The notes under the pieces: generated by a model
Databases searched by the model: none
Seen by the model: the letters and a program-made list of their open reading frames with translations, nothing else
What the model was told of the DNA's origin: nothing
Shown: positions 63,279 to 64,000 of the stretch, one piece after another
Position numbering within the stretch: position 1 is the stretch's first letter
Layout: every line of letters starts with the position of its first letter
Assembly (NCBI RefSeq): GCF_900104355.1
Contig: NZ_FNIY01000012.1
Span: forward strand, 51,837 to 115,836
DNA from: Phyllobacterium sp. OV277
GTDB lineage: Bacteria > Pseudomonadota > Alphaproteobacteria > Rhizobiales > Rhizobiaceae
DNA: 64,000 nt
Direction of reading: 5' to 3'
Position numbers and translations under genes: made by a program

Positions 63279-63809
63279 TTACCTCAGAAGTTCTATCGTT
63301 CTGTTGAGTGCGGGCTCGAAACCCTTGAGAGATATGGAGAACGTAACGTCCTTTTCGGTGTCACTGGCGAAGGCTCCGAGATTCAGGGCTTTTCCCTTAC
63401 GCAAGACTTTGGTGGTTGCATCGGTGAAAGTCAGTGGAACAATACAGCCTGAGGGCATACAGGTCCGGAATCGTGAAGGTTTTCCTGCCGGATTGTCGTC
63501 GATGCGGAACGTGACACCTTTCTCAAGGTAAAGGCCAAAGGGCATGGCAAGGTTGCCTTTCAATCCCGTATCACCGTCAGGCACGAACTCTATTGTCAAT
63601 ACGCGCTGCCCGCCCTTGTGCATCTGTTGCTGGGACAGGGCACAACGACGTGTGCCGCTCTCCTGAACTGCACAATTTACGCTCCAATCCTCGTAGGTTT
63701 CGGAAAGGGAGGAGGGGGTGGCAACCGGTTTGGCTTCGGTCTGGGCATAAAGCGGTGTGGTGGCAAGCAAGCTTGCCACCACACCATAGATCACATTCTG
63801 CAGACGCAT
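63279..63809 (-). CDS. Invasion-associated locus B (IalB) family protein
   Basis: A 176-residue exported IalB-type protein: signal peptide VIYGVVASLLATTPLYAQ, then SLSETYEDWSVNCAVQESG, and the four-cysteine pattern (VNC, RRC, RTCMPSGC). It parallels the 41444 gene in length and motifs (LAMPFGLYLEKGVTFRIDD). Its ATG shares one base with the stop of the upstream autotransporter (TGATG), so the two are probably co-translated. Confidence 0.9.
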   Translation of the reverse strand: MRLQNVIYGVVASLLATTPLYAQTEAKPVATPSSLSETYEDWSVNCAVQESGTRRCALSQQQMHKGGQRVLTIEFVPDGDTGLKGNLAMPFGLYLEKGVTFRIDDNPAGKPSRFRTCMPSGCIVPLTFTDATTKVLRKGKALNLGAFASDTEKDVTFSISLKGFEPALNRTIELLR

Positions 63810-64000
63810 CAGAATTTCACGCCAAGCTTCGCATCGACGGCATTTTGCGTAAGGCCCGAGCCATACTGGCCCGTATAGGTGAGACCCAGTGTTGCCCGGC
63901 GGCTGAGCTTGACGTCAACGCCAGCTTCAACCATCGCCGTATCCTCGGCAATCGGCACACCCGCCACCGAGAAGCCATTGCCGGTGGCAAAGGCAAGCGT
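63809..64000 (-). CDS. Autotransporter beta-barrel C-terminus (partial)
   Basis: The last 63 codons of a gene that continues beyond the window edge. The translation runs TLAFATGNGFSVAGVPIAED, then an AMVEAGVDVKLSRRATLGLT segment, and ends LTQNAVDAKLGVKF with a terminal aromatic residue. This is the pattern of the outer-membrane beta-barrel translocator of type Va autotransporters. The passenger domain is not in view. It stops directly at the IalB start. Confidence 0.85.
   Translation of the reverse strand, partial: TLAFATGNGFSVAGVPIAEDTAMVEAGVDVKLSRRATLGLTYTGQYGSGLTQNAVDAKLGVKF

Noticed and set aside
1..64000. tRNA, rRNA, transposase, integrase or attachment sites
   Set aside because: None was recognised on reading both strands, including around the T6SS island edges.

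Overview
The window looks like a chromosome segment of an alphaproteobacterium of the Hyphomicrobiales, probably a Brucella/Ochrobactrum-like or neighbouring lineage. This rests on moderate G+C by eye, two IalB-family genes, an Atu4866-family protein, many ABC importers, and a KdgD-type uronate pathway. It is an accessory, catabolic region: no rRNA, tRNA, CRISPR array or insertion sequence was seen, and no core housekeeping operon.

Layout. 0.2-1.8 kb: a lone membrane histidine kinase (-). 2.4-7.9 kb: a five-gene peptide/nickel-type ABC importer operon (-). 8.3-9.1 kb: a periplasmic Oxidored_molyb-like protein with a hairpin-rich leader and a terminator. 9.2-11.5 kb: a secreted 20-repeat TPR protein (-). 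12.0-19.5 kb: a type VI secretion cargo island (VgrG, Eag chaperone, PAAR-Rhs polymorphic toxin, candidate immunity protein) without T6SS core genes. 19.6-21.2 kb: an Rrf2 regulator divergent from a flavin oxidoreductase that carries an apparent one-base frameshift.

21.2-39.1 kb is one large uronate/oligosaccharide locus. It holds a LacI regulator, a GH88 unsaturated glucuronyl hydrolase, a CUT1-type ABC importer, a DUF2264 protein, KdgD, and a GntR/FCD regulator. These are followed by a second Dpp-type importer in one operon with a UxuA-type mannonate dehydratase and an IolB/KduI-type isomerase. A shared motif upstream of kdgD and of the second operon suggests joint control by the GntR protein.

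39.1-42 kb: a periplasmic cyclohexadienyl-dehydratase-like protein, a 48-codon gene, a secreted alpha/beta hydrolase, a candidate structured RNA with a strong terminator, and an IalB-family gene. 42-54.9 kb: an MDR oxidoreductase/LysR pair, a LysR-M20 amidohydrolase-AbgT transporter unit, an MFS transporter, a LytS/LytTR two-component system, a NarL-type regulator, a small membrane protein, and a LysR/SDR/Atu4866 unit. 54.9-62.5 kb: a GntR/UTRA regulator facing a GH4 - PfkB - CUT1 ABC operon across a perfect 16-bp palindrome. 62.6-64 kb: a TerC-family membrane protein, a second IalB-family gene, and the last residues of an autotransporter beta-barrel cut by the window edge.

Most start codons were moved inward from the longest possible start, using Shine-Dalgarno (SD) sites, signal peptides and overlaps with neighbours. 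Functions are by recognition of family motifs only; no database search was possible.
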